Shown piece after piece: positions 9,367-17,059 of a stretch of DNA of 64,000 bases; within the stretch, counting starts at the first letter, position 1, and each line of letters starts with the position of its first letter. The stretch is from Bacteroidaceae bacterium (lineage in GTDB: Bacteria; Bacteroidota; Bacteroidia; Bacteroidales; Bacteroidaceae), in assembly GCA_017483665.1 (NCBI GenBank), contig JAFUVM010000066.1, positions 1 to 64,000 of the forward strand. Reading direction: 5' to 3'. A program made the translations under genes and the position numbers. The notes below the pieces were generated by a model that was not told where the DNA came from, ran no database searches, and saw only the letters and a list, made by a program, of their open reading frames with translations.

Positions 9367-10456
9367 ATGCATTTTGGCGAAGTTTCTTCCATTCTTCGCG
9401 TGTCATGAGCCCTTCCTTGAAGAACTGTGCGGGCTCCTTGGCCGCTTCCGGGGCGCCGTCGTAGCCCCATATCATGTAGCTCGCGCCCCAGGTGAAGCCG
9501 GCACCGAAAGCGGTGAAGACCAGCTTGTCGCCCTTCTTGAGCTGCGGCTCGTACTCCCACAGGCAGAGGGGCAGCGTGCCGCCCGAGGTGTTGGCCATGT
9601 GGTCGATGTTGATCATGATATGGTCCTTCTCGATGCCGATGCGCTGTGCCACGGAAATCTCGATGTTGATGTTGGCCTGGTGAGGCACGACCCACGCGAT
9701 GTTTTCCTTCGTCAGATTGTTCCGCTTGGTGATGGTCTTCACGGCAGACGACATGTCGAGCACGGCATGCTTGTACACGGCACGGCCTTCCTGATAGACG
9801 AAATGTTCGCGGGCATCGACGGTCTCATGGCTGGGCATCTTGGCCGAACCGCCTGCCGCCATGTGCAGGTTCTGGTATCCCTTGCCGTCGACCTGATAGA
9901 AGCCGTCCATGAGTCCCACCTCCTCGGTTGTGGCTTCCATCATGACGCACGCGGCGCCGTCGCCAAAGATGGGGCAGGAGTTGCGGTCCTCGTAGTTGGT
10001 CATGGAGCTCATGTGGTCGCCGCCACAGACGATGATGCGCTTGTATCTGCCCGAACGGATGAAGCTTGCCCCCGTCTCCATCGCATAGAGGAAGCCTGCA
10101 CAGGCAGCCTCCATGTCGAAGCCGAAGGCAGCGGTCAGTCCGCAGTTGCCGATGACGAGCGATGCCGTGGAGGGGAAATGATAGTCGGGCGTCGTTGTGG
10201 CACAGATGACGAGCTCCACGGATTCGGGGTCCGCCTGCGTCTTGCGCAGCAGCTGGGCCACGGCCCGTGTCATCATGTAGCTTGTTCCGCTTCCCTGTTC
10301 GGGCTTGAGGATGTGGCGTGTCTTCACGCCGATGCGTTCCATGATCCACTCGTCGCTGGTATCCACTATCCGCGACATCTCCTCGTTGTCGAGGATATAG
10401 TCGGGCACATACCCGCCCACGCCGGTTATGACGGCATTGATTTTTTCCATTGGCAT
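9365..10456 (-). CDS. fabH: 3-oxoacyl-ACP synthase III
   Basis: This 363-residue condensing enzyme starts fatty-acid chains from acyl-CoA and malonyl-ACP. The catalytic triad is C119 (in EAACAG), H259 (in VPHQAN) and N289 (in MANTSGG). The protein is about 30 residues longer than typical FabH because of a C-terminal extension after the conserved FGAGFTWGA. The start could be residue 3 (MEKINA). It lies in the conserved order yceD-rpmF-fabH. The plsX often found there is absent. Confidence 0.95.
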   Translation of the reverse strand: MPMEKINAVITGVGGYVPDYILDNEEMSRIVDTSDEWIMERIGVKTRHILKPEQGSGTSYMMTRAVAQLLRKTQADPESVELVICATTTPDYHFPSTASLVIGNCGLTAAFGFDMEAACAGFLYAMETGASFIRSGRYKRIIVCGGDHMSSMTNYEDRNSCPIFGDGAACVMMEATTEEVGLMDGFYQVDGKGYQNLHMAAGGSAKMPSHETVDAREHFVYQEGRAVYKHAVLDMSSAVKTITKRNNLTKENIAWVVPHQANINIEISVAQRIGIEKDHIMINIDHMANTSGGTLPLCLWEYEPQLKKGDKLVFTAFGAGFTWGASYMIWGYDGAPEAAKEPAQFFKEGLMTREEWKKLRQNA

Positions 10457-10461
10457 GTTCT

Positions 10462-10556
10462 GAAAAAGGTGAAAAGGTGAAAAGGTAAAGAATTGAAAAC
10501 GCGTTTCAACTATTATCCCTTTTACCTCTTCACCTTTTTAACTTTTCAACTTTTTA
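10462..10556. repeat. Inverted short tandem repeats (GAAAAGGT type) between rpmF and fabH
   Basis: The left arm repeats GAAAAGGTG three times (about 10462-10490). The right arm (about 10510-10556) carries complementary words such as TTCACCTTTTT and TTTTCAAC. A CGCGTTTCAAC centre separates them. The right arm abuts the rpmF stop codon. This is the same arrangement as the era-fabH gap, but with a different word. Confidence 0.65.
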
Positions 10557-10733
10557 AGCTTCCTTTTCGATGGCAACCTTGCCGCGGTAGTAGCCGCAGG
10601 CGGGGCAAACCGTGTGATAGATGTGGAACTCGCCGCAGTTGGGGCATACTGCCAGTGCGGGAGCTACTGCCTTGTCGTGAGTTCTTCTCTTGAGAGTCCT
10701 GGTCTTGGACTGTCTTCTTTTAGGATGTGCCAT
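10554..10733 (-). CDS. rpmF: 50S ribosomal protein bL32
   Basis: A 59-residue protein starts MAHPKRRQSKTRT and carries a zinc-ribbon with C30xxC33 and C43xxC46. This is the Cys-containing form of bL32. The ATG is at 10731-10733 and the TAA at 10554-10556. It sits 20 bp after yceD, the classic yceD-rpmF pair, and before fabH. It would be co-transcribed from the promoter upstream of yceD. Confidence 0.95.
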   Translation of the reverse strand: MAHPKRRQSKTRTLKRRTHDKAVAPALAVCPNCGEFHIYHTVCPACGYYRGKVAIEKEA

Positions 10734-10753
10734 AATTCAATTTTACTATTTAA

Positions 10754-11257
10754 CTATTTACTGTTTACTAATTTTTTCAGTTCTGCCCATCGCGGGTCGC
10801 TTTTCTCCTCGCCGCTTGGCTCGGAGGAAAAGTCAGGAGTGGGGACGGGGCATTGCCCGTCGGGGTGAACATGCCGGAGGGGTATCTGCAGAGCTGCGAA
10901 CTCGTAGATGTTCCAGGCCACGTTGATGATGCCTTCCCTTTCGGGGATGGTGACCACCTCGCCGTCGTCGGCATATTCGCTGCCCATCTTGACACGCAGT
11001 GTGCACTGGGCATCGATGGGCTGGTCCATTGGCTCGAGGCAGCGGTCGCACGTCACTTGCACCGTTCCCTGCAGCTGAAACTCCAGTTCGTAGGCGCCCG
11101 ACGTCTTCTTCACCCGTAGTGCTACGTCGAGCAGACCCTGCCTGATTTCCGGACCCTGAACGGCGGAGAAGAAGTCATTCCCGGCCTGCCAACGATAAGA
11201 CACATTCTCGTCGGTCATGCCTTTCAAATCAACTATATAACCGTCCAGTTTCTCCAT
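10754..11257 (-). CDS. YceD/DUF177 family protein
   Basis: This 167-residue protein has the family's central motif VTCDRCLEP with Cys70 and Cys73, and an acidic C-terminal half. YceD homologues are linked to 23S rRNA metabolism and almost always precede rpmF, as here. It is the first gene of the yceD-rpmF-fabH-era-purN run. A TAATTTTG -7 box lies 8 bp upstream of the start, which implies a very short leader. Confidence 0.9.
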   Translation of the reverse strand: MEKLDGYIVDLKGMTDENVSYRWQAGNDFFSAVQGPEIRQGLLDVALRVKKTSGAYELEFQLQGTVQVTCDRCLEPMDQPIDAQCTLRVKMGSEYADDGEVVTIPEREGIINVAWNIYEFAALQIPLRHVHPDGQCPVPTPDFSSEPSGEEKSDPRWAELKKLVNSK

Positions 11258-11264
11258 CGGGCTG

Positions 11265-11272
11265 CAAAATTA
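11265..11272 (-). promoter_or_regulatory. -7 box (TAATTTTG) for the yceD-rpmF-fabH-era-purN run
   Basis: This is a match to TAnnTTTG on the minus strand. A TTG about 21 bp further upstream stands at the -33 position. The box is 8 bp from the yceD ATG, so the transcript would be almost leaderless. Confidence 0.55.
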
Positions 11273-11321
11273 CAAAAAAAAACGAATACATGTGCAAGAT
11301 TTGGTGCGAAAAAATGCAGTA

Positions 11322-12479
11322 TTAGTGTTTTTTGAGCTCAATACGGAAGGTTGTGCCCTTTCCGATCTCGGAATTTTTCACGTATATGCGCCCGTTGTGG
11401 TATTCCTCTACGATGCGTTTGGCGAGCGACAGTCCGAGTCCCCACCCGCGCTCTTTCGTGGTATAGCCTGGGGTGAAGACGGAGCTGAAGCGGTTCTTGG
11501 GTATGCCTTTGCCCGTGTCGGCCACTTCCACGCTGATGCAGTCGGGCTCTTCGCGTGCCGTCAGGGTGATGCTGCCCTTGCCTTCCATGGCATCGATGGC
11601 GTTCTTGCAGAGATTTTCCACGACCCATTCGAAGAGCGGGGCGCTGAGGGGAGCGATGATGGCCTCGTCGGGCAGTTGGCAAGTGATGCTGACGCGGTTG
11701 CTGGTGCGACGGCTGATGTACTGCACGACTGCTGAGAGCACCTCGCCCAGGTTCTCGGGCTTCGGCTCTGGCTGCGAGCCTATCTTGCTGAAGCGTTCGG
11801 CGATGCGCTGCAAGCGCTGCACGTCTTTGCCCATCTCGGGCAGGAGCTGGTCGTCGGGGTACGTCTCGCGCAGTACCTCGTGCCATGCCATGAGGCTGCT
11901 GATGGGCGTGCCGAGCTGGTGGGCGGTCTCTTTGCTGAGGCCTACCCACACCTTGTTCTGTTCGGCCTTCTTGCTGCTGAGCAGGGCGAAGATGGCGACG
12001 ACCACGAAGATGAGCACCACGCCGAGCTGCACGTAGGGCCACCAGGCGAGACGGCGCAGGATGAGGCTGTCGGCATAGCAGATCTCCATGTAGTCGGCGT
12101 CGCCGAGGTTGATGCGAATGACCCGTCCGGCCCGCCGCATGGAGAGGGCGCGGTTCAGGACGAGCGTGTCGAGGGCCGAAGCGGAGGCTGCCGTGGTCTC
12201 TATGTTGCGGTAGTCCTGCACGCGGCCTTCGCTGTCGAGCACGATGACGGGGATGGTGTTGTTGCTGTTGAGCACGGTCCACACGAGCGTGAGGTCGGTT
12301 GTCTCGTCGGCATTGTTCAGCGAGCGCATCGCTTCGGCCCAAATCTCCATTTTGCGCTGCTCCTCTGCCTTGAGGTCGCGCACCAGGAAATGTGAGACGA
12401 CGAGCGAAGCCACACTGAGCACGACGGCCAGCACAACCAGCACTATCTTCACCTGACGGATTCTGTTTATCCACTGCAT
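11322..12479 (-). CDS. Membrane sensor histidine kinase (orphan)
   Basis: This 385-residue protein has TM helices at about 10-32 and 150-167, with an extracytoplasmic sensor region of about 115 residues between them. The H-box KETAHQLGTP carries phospho-acceptor H187. The N-box NLCKNAIDAM, G1 DTGKGIP, F-box FTPGYTTK and G2 GWGLGLSLAKRI follow in order. All ATP-binding boxes are intact. No response regulator is adjacent, so its partner is unknown. It ends 65 bp before yceD on the same strand. The ligand cannot be told from the sequence. Confidence 0.92.
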   Translation of the reverse strand: MQWINRIRQVKIVLVVLAVVLSVASLVVSHFLVRDLKAEEQRKMEIWAEAMRSLNNADETTDLTLVWTVLNSNNTIPVIVLDSEGRVQDYRNIETTAASASALDTLVLNRALSMRRAGRVIRINLGDADYMEICYADSLILRRLAWWPYVQLGVVLIFVVVAIFALLSSKKAEQNKVWVGLSKETAHQLGTPISSLMAWHEVLRETYPDDQLLPEMGKDVQRLQRIAERFSKIGSQPEPKPENLGEVLSAVVQYISRRTSNRVSITCQLPDEAIIAPLSAPLFEWVVENLCKNAIDAMEGKGSITLTAREEPDCISVEVADTGKGIPKNRFSSVFTPGYTTKERGWGLGLSLAKRIVEEYHNGRIYVKNSEIGKGTTFRIELKKH

Positions 12480-12534
12480 ATCTCTATAATAACGAGAAAA
12501 CGTGCTCTCTTATTGTGTGATAAGCCAAGTTTCG

Positions 12535-12820
12535 GCAGATTCTCCCTTCCGGCCCCGACAACACGGCACGGTCTTCGTCACAACACGGCGTGCTCTTCCT
12601 CCCGACGCGGCGTGCCGTGATGCCCATAAGAGCACTGCGCTTCCGAAATAAGCGCGAGGCGCTTCCAAAATAAGCGCGAGGCGCTTCCGAAATAAGCGCG
12701 AGGCGCTTCCGAAATAAGCACCGGGCGCTTCCTGAAGAAGGGGGGTGCGCCTCCGCTTCAAGCAAAAGCGAGAGTGACATGCCGACGGCGACGCTTCCCG
12801 GGCAAAACCCGCAGGATAAA
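12535..12820. repeat. Long degenerate 22-bp tandem array (AATAAGCGCGAGGCGCTT core)
   Basis: About thirteen 22-bp units are in strict phase. The four central units (12645-12732) are nearly identical, with core AATAAGCGCGAGGCGCTT. Flanking units diverge to GACAACACGGC and CACAACACGGCGTGC forms but keep the spacing. There is no convincing ORF. It fills the 462-bp gap between the histidine kinase (divergent) and the clostripain-like gene. The core matches the arrays at 16945-17032 and 39872-40091. Confidence 0.8.
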
Positions 12821-12890
12821 ATGCCATAACCTTCGGAAAAATGCCAAAGAACGGCAGGGAAAAGGTTAAAAAAAGTGTTTTATGGACAAA

Positions 12891-12922
12891 AACTCTCAAC
12901 TATCAACACTCAACTCTCAACT
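12891..12922. repeat. CTCAACT-type 7-bp repeats just upstream of a -7 box
   Basis: Four imperfect copies of CTCAACT/ATCAACA words lie 7 bp before the TACCTTTG box of the clostripain-like gene, where the -33 region should be. A change in copy number would change promoter geometry. Confidence 0.65.
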
Positions 12923-12928
12923 TTTTCG

Positions 12929-12936
12929 TACCTTTG
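12929..12936 (+). promoter_or_regulatory. -7 box (TACCTTTG) for the clostripain-like gene
   Basis: This is a TAnnTTTG match only 5 bp before the ATG at 12942. The transcript would be leaderless or nearly so if this start is right. Confidence 0.5.
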
Positions 12937-12941
12937 CGCCC

Positions 12942-14138
12942 ATGAAACGATTTTGCCTATACATTATTATATTATATAATATGTTGCTGCTGGCCGGATG
13001 CCACGACACCACCAATCCGCCTGCCGAACCCGAGCCGCAGCCCCGGACGGAAGCCGAACGTACCGTCATCGTCTACATCGCAGCCGACAACAGCCTCAGC
13101 GGTTCTGTGGCACTCGACACCACAGAAATGGTCCGCGGCAAGAACCAGATACCGGAAAACGTGAACTTCTTCGTCTACATCGACGACCGGAAGGTACCTG
13201 CCATCTACGAGATTTCGGCAAAAAGCGGGATACAACTCTGGAAACAGTACAAGGAAGAACAGTGCAGCACCGACTCGCTGACGATGCTCAGCGTGCTGCG
13301 CGACATAGAACACATGTTCCCGGCTCGCCACTACGGGCTCTCCATGTGGTCGCACGCCACGGGGTGGGCACCGCGCCGCAACACCTTCGGGAAGGACGAG
13401 AACCGAGGCACCAACGCCGCCAACATGCCCAGCGAAATGGAGATACCCGTGCTGCACGACGTGCTGGCGCACCTGCCTAAGTTCGACTACATCTTCTTCG
13501 ACGCCTGCTTCATGCAATGCATCGAGGTGGCCTACGAGCTGCGGGACGTGACAGACTGGATGATCGGCTCGCCCGCCGAGATACCGGGTCCGGGCGCACC
13601 CTACGACAAAATCATCGGAGCCCTGTGCAGGAGCGACGTGGAAGGCATCGTCCGTGGCTACGACGCGGCCTACCCCTCCTCGCACAACGGCCACTACTAC
13701 TCCGGCGTGCTCCTCTCCTGCATCGACTGCTCGAAGCTGGAACCGCTGGCCGAGGCAACGGGCCGGCTGCTGACTCCCTTCTTCATGGAGCGCTCCGAGC
13801 CGTCCACTTCCGGCTTCCAGCCCTACAGCACCACCATCGACAAGTACACCTATTGTTTCGACATGCGCACCACGATGCGCCGCCTCCTCACAGAGAAAGA
13901 GGAGGACTACAACGCCTGGATGGAAGCCTTCGACCAGGCTGTCCCCCTGCGGACGCTGTCCGACACAAACACTTGGTTTGCCGTCACAAGCACCGTCTCC
14001 AGGGTGTACGACCCGGAGTGCTACGGCGGCGTGTCGATGTTCGTCCCGCTAAACACCTACGATTACTACGGCCTGAACGACAAATTCCAGAAGACTTCCT
14101 GGTATGCCGCTACTGGTTGGCAGGCAACGGGATGGTGA
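12942..14138 (+). CDS. Clostripain-family (C11) cysteine peptidase lipoprotein
   Basis: The start MKRFCLYIII was chosen because it gives a lipoprotein signal with lipobox LAGC and acylated C20. The upstream in-frame extension is only the translated CTCAACT repeat. The 398-residue protein has the C11 features: a core strand TVIVYIAADNSL, His138 in MWSHATGW and Cys189 in FFDACFMQ. C11 peptidases cleave after basic residues. In Bacteroidales many are membrane-anchored extracellular lipoproteins that can activate toxins or take part in protein breakdown. Its last 29 bp overlap the converging DUF3298-like gene. Confidence 0.88.
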   Translation: MKRFCLYIIILYNMLLLAGCHDTTNPPAEPEPQPRTEAERTVIVYIAADNSLSGSVALDTTEMVRGKNQIPENVNFFVYIDDRKVPAIYEISAKSGIQLWKQYKEEQCSTDSLTMLSVLRDIEHMFPARHYGLSMWSHATGWAPRRNTFGKDENRGTNAANMPSEMEIPVLHDVLAHLPKFDYIFFDACFMQCIEVAYELRDVTDWMIGSPAEIPGPGAPYDKIIGALCRSDVEGIVRGYDAAYPSSHNGHYYSGVLLSCIDCSKLEPLAEATGRLLTPFFMERSEPSTSGFQPYSTTIDKYTYCFDMRTTMRRLLTEKEEDYNAWMEAFDQAVPLRTLSDTNTWFAVTSTVSRVYDPECYGGVSMFVPLNTYDYYGLNDKFQKTSWYAATGWQATGW

Positions 14139-14898
14139 TGCCGATGAGTCCGGCAGCGTAGGGAGCTATCTCGTACTGGTTGAAGAGGAACTCGATGCTG
14201 TCGCCTTTCAGCAGGAAGTTATTGGTCAGATAGAGGTCGCCCAGCATGGTGATGCCCGTCTTCTGCTGCAGGTCGGCAAGATTCAGCGCACCCCAGTCCT
14301 TGCAGAGCTGCTGTTCCATTGCCTTCAGCACCTGCGCCTTCTTGTCGGCAGGCACGACATCCTTTATGTCGATGAGCTTGCCGCCCTTCCTGTCGAAGTT
14401 GTAATAGTGGATCACATAACTGCCGTGAGCGCCGCCCAGATAGCAGTCCGTCGTCGATATGTACGAGAGGATGCTGTCGCTCGCCTGCTCCGTCGGACGT
14501 CCATCCACCTTGTAATAGTACTGGTACATGTCTTTGTATTCCGCATCGGGGTCGTACCATTCGGCCAGCTCCGTCTTCCACTCCGTCTCCAGACTGTCGG
14601 CAAAGGCAGCCATCGTCTCAATGACGGTGGCACGCACCGGCGCGTAGAGCACGCTGTCGCGCAGCACGGCGGAGAGCTCAGCGGCCAGGGCTCCGTCGCC
14701 GCCCAGCGTGTCAAGATTGAGCTCGATGTGGTAGCACTCCTTGGCATCCGGCGCGATGGGATTCTCGATGCAAAGCTTGGCTATGCCCCATTCGAAGTGG
14801 GCTTGTTCTGTTCCTGCCGTGCCGCCTCCGACACATGCGCAGGCCAGGGCAACAAGGGGAAAACTGAGGAACTTCTTCATTCGTTTGGTGTTTGTCAT
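14110..14898 (-). CDS. DUF3298/RsiV-like lipoprotein
   Basis: This 262-residue predicted lipoprotein has lipobox-like LACAC near residues 19-23. The start could be the internal MKKFLS six codons later. The middle resembles the DUF4163/DUF3298 arrangement: an ADSLETEWK region followed by YLGGAHGS and YYNFDRKGGK, where DUF3298 has GGAH and a GK-I-DLxD motif (here KLIDIKDV). In other bacteria this fold forms the lysozyme-binding part of RsiV, but here no sigma factor is adjacent. It is transcribed toward the clostripain-like gene, and the two 3' ends overlap by 29 bp. Its role is unknown. Confidence 0.75.
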   Translation of the reverse strand: MTNTKRMKKFLSFPLVALACACVGGGTAGTEQAHFEWGIAKLCIENPIAPDAKECYHIELNLDTLGGDGALAAELSAVLRDSVLYAPVRATVIETMAAFADSLETEWKTELAEWYDPDAEYKDMYQYYYKVDGRPTEQASDSILSYISTTDCYLGGAHGSYVIHYYNFDRKGGKLIDIKDVVPADKKAQVLKAMEQQLCKDWGALNLADLQQKTGITMLGDLYLTNNFLLKGDSIEFLFNQYEIAPYAAGLIGITIPLPANQ

Positions 14899-14932
14899 GC
14901 TGTTTCGGTGACTAATTAGTTCATTTTCTGTA

Positions 14933-14940
14933 CAAAGTTA
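14933..14940 (-). promoter_or_regulatory. -7 box (TAACTTTG) for the DUF3298-like gene
   Basis: This TAnnTTTG match on the minus strand lies 34 bp upstream of the ATG at 14898. Confidence 0.6.
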
Positions 14941-15036
14941 CGAGTTATTTTGCTTCTTTGCAACTATTTCGCGTACTTTTGTACCATTTGACATACATTA
15001 TGTTCTCTTTTTCTTGGAACGTATTATATTTTTCTT

Positions 15037-15044
15037 TAACTTTG
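15037..15044 (+). promoter_or_regulatory. -7 box (TAACTTTG) for the outer-membrane protein gene
   Basis: TAACTTTG is followed 47 bp later by the ATG at 15092. TTG at 15014-15016 lies about 20 bp upstream in the -33 position. Confidence 0.65.
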
Positions 15045-15091
15045 CGAAGGAAACAGTTAAATAGTATTAAACCAATAATTAAGTTCTGATT

Positions 15092-15904
15092 ATGAAGAGA
15101 CTACTCCTTGTTTGTGTAATGGCCGCATTAGGCATCGGTAAGTCCCTTGCCCAGCTGGCCCCGGAAGACTACAAGTTCTTCAACCACCTGAGCGCCGGCA
15201 TTTCGCTTGGCCTCGACGGTATCGGCGTTGACGTGGCCGCCCCCATGACCTATAACTTCGCTGTCCGTGCGGGCTATACGTTCATGCCGAGAATCAAGTA
15301 CACCACCGACATCCATCTGGACAACACAGCCGTCTTCACGGCTCCCAACGTCGACATCGAGGGCAAGCTGAAGATGGGCGACTTCCACCTGCTGTTCGAC
15401 TACTACCCCTTCAAGAAGAGTTCGTTCCACCTGACAGCCGGTGCCTACATCGGCGGCCGCACCATTGCTTCCGTCTACAATGCGGGGCCCTTCGTAAAGG
15501 AGGCCTATTGGGGCAACTCCGGCATTGAGCTGGGCAGCACACGCTCCATCTACAGCCAGTACTCCCTGGTGGCTGGCGACGACGGCAACATCAACCTCGA
15601 CATGAAGGTCAACGCCTTCAAGCCCTACGTGGGCATCGGTTTCGGCCGTGCCATCACGAAGCATCGCGTGGGTGTACAGTTCGACCTGGGCGTACAGTTC
15701 TGGGGCAAGCCAGGAGTCTTCGGCAACGTCAAGTACTTCGACTACGAGACGGGCGACTTCGTGATACGCAACGAGCGGCTGGACCGCGGACGCATCACTA
15801 CCGACAACCCCGACTATGAGGACATCAGCGAAGCAATCCGCATCATGGAGAAGTTCCGCGTATACCCCGTACTGAAGATTCGCGTCAACTGCCGCATCTT
15901 CTGA
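15092..15904 (+). CDS. Predicted outer-membrane beta-barrel protein
   Basis: This 270-residue protein has a clear signal peptide (cleavage near GKSLAQ). Alternating hydrophobic strands such as YNFAVRAGYTFMP and FKPYVGIGFGRA, and a C-terminal strand ending in Phe (VNCRIF), fit a small Bacteroidetes outer-membrane barrel. I do not recognise a specific family. It is followed 50 bp later by a lipoprotein gene on the same strand and then by a strong terminator, so the two probably form one transcription unit. Confidence 0.7.
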   Translation: MKRLLLVCVMAALGIGKSLAQLAPEDYKFFNHLSAGISLGLDGIGVDVAAPMTYNFAVRAGYTFMPRIKYTTDIHLDNTAVFTAPNVDIEGKLKMGDFHLLFDYYPFKKSSFHLTAGAYIGGRTIASVYNAGPFVKEAYWGNSGIELGSTRSIYSQYSLVAGDDGNINLDMKVNAFKPYVGIGFGRAITKHRVGVQFDLGVQFWGKPGVFGNVKYFDYETGDFVIRNERLDRGRITTDNPDYEDISEAIRIMEKFRVYPVLKIRVNCRIF

Positions 15905-15954
15905 TTCCAGCATCAAGAGTTCACATTTCCAAGTCACACAAATAACAGAAGAAT

Positions 15955-16887
15955 ATGAAAAAGTACTTATTTCCCCTTGCCATAGCTGCATGCTTGGCTC
16001 TGTTCAACACGTCCTGCAGTTCCAGTGACCCCATTCCTCCCGCAGAACAGGAATACAACGGCGAGTTCATCAAACCGGCCTACGCAGAGCAGGCCACGGC
16101 GTTTGTGCTGCCCGTCGACGAGATTAAGGACAAGGAGGGCAAGGATGCCTATCTGAACGGCATCAACATCACCGAGAGCGGAAAGGCCATCTTCGAAGTC
16201 AAGACACCGGACGGCAAGACGAAGTTCGCCACCTACAATGCCCTGATCGAAGGCAACACCTACTACATCGTCGACGACGCGGGCAATCCTGTCGGCACGG
16301 TGGTTAAGGCTTCCACCAAGGCTACGCAGAACGTGACGATTAAGATTCTCATCGTCATCTACCTCGATGGCGAGCTGTACTCGTTCGAAGTGACCATCAC
16401 CGTCCCGGTAACTGTGCCCGACCCCAACGAAGCTTCCAGGCAGACCAACAACCTGTGCCGCACATGGGAAGTGGCCCAGATGAACATCGTGCTGGAAGGT
16501 GACGTCAACGTGTCGAAGATCGTAGAGAACGGCAACATGGAGGAATTCCTCACTGCCGCCGAGGATGCAGGAGCAAACCTGACCGACAGAGAGAAGGATG
16601 CACTGCGCAAGGTCATCACAAGCATGACGTTCGACAAGAACGGACTCTTCTCCATCGAGTACAGCGACGGACCCTCCGACGGCTGCATGTGGGAATGGAC
16701 CGACGAGGATAAGCAGGAATACATCCACCTGAAACAGCGCAACGGATCTGAGTTCGGCAACAAGTTCCTCAGCGACAACAGCGACATCAAGGTGGACTTC
16801 ACACCGACAAGTGTTGCGCTGACGCTGGATACAGAGATCAAGGGCAACCAGAACTACACTGCCACACTGACGATGGTCCTGAAATAA
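15955..16887 (+). CDS. Hypothetical lipoprotein
   Basis: This 310-residue protein has a lipoprotein signal with NTSC and acylated C21. A central Thr/Val-rich beta segment (TITVPVTVPD) separates two halves. The second half starts NLCRTWEVAQM and resembles, in general layout, the lipocalin-like folds of Bacteroidales lipoproteins, but I cannot assign a family. It lies downstream of the small barrel protein and just before the terminator at 16921, so it is probably co-expressed with it at the outer membrane. Confidence 0.7.
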   Translation: MKKYLFPLAIAACLALFNTSCSSSDPIPPAEQEYNGEFIKPAYAEQATAFVLPVDEIKDKEGKDAYLNGINITESGKAIFEVKTPDGKTKFATYNALIEGNTYYIVDDAGNPVGTVVKASTKATQNVTIKILIVIYLDGELYSFEVTITVPVTVPDPNEASRQTNNLCRTWEVAQMNIVLEGDVNVSKIVENGNMEEFLTAAEDAGANLTDREKDALRKVITSMTFDKNGLFSIEYSDGPSDGCMWEWTDEDKQEYIHLKQRNGSEFGNKFLSDNSDIKVDFTPTSVALTLDTEIKGNQNYTATLTMVLK

Positions 16888-16920
16888 CAAGCCGACTATA
16901 CGTTATTTATATATATAAGG

Positions 16921-16958
16921 AGAGGATGCACCGCACTGTACCGGTGCATCCTCTTCTC
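16921..16958 (+). terminator. Hairpin terminator after the lipoprotein gene
   Basis: The stem GAGGATGCACC (16922-16932) pairs perfectly with GGTGCATCCTC (16943-16953), with a 10-nt loop and a weak TTCTCGCTTCT tail. Confidence 0.65.
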
Positions 16959-17032
16959 GCTTCTGCCCGAAGCGACCAGGCGCTTATTCCGGAAGAGCAA
17001 GGCGCATATTTTCGAAGAGCATTAAACTTTCG
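16945..17032. repeat. Short 22-bp tandem array upstream of the TonB-receptor-like gene
   Basis: Units at 16967, 16989 and 17011 share CCGAAG/CCGGAAGAG starts and AGGCGC ends. They match the CCGAAATAAG..GGCGCTT consensus of the arrays at 12535 and 39872. The array lies between the terminator and the ATG at 17060. Confidence 0.65.
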
Positions 17033-17059
17033 TCCGCGAGGCATGTCATATTATATGTC

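Noticed and set aside
12535..12820. CRISPR array at the 22-bp repeats
   Set aside because: There are no unique spacers between repeats, units are contiguous and degenerate, and no cas genes are present.
12882..12941. Upstream extension of the clostripain-like gene (MDKNSQLSTLNSQLF)
   Set aside because: It translates the CTCAACT repeat and would start before the -7 box. The ATG at 12942 gives a proper lipoprotein signal.
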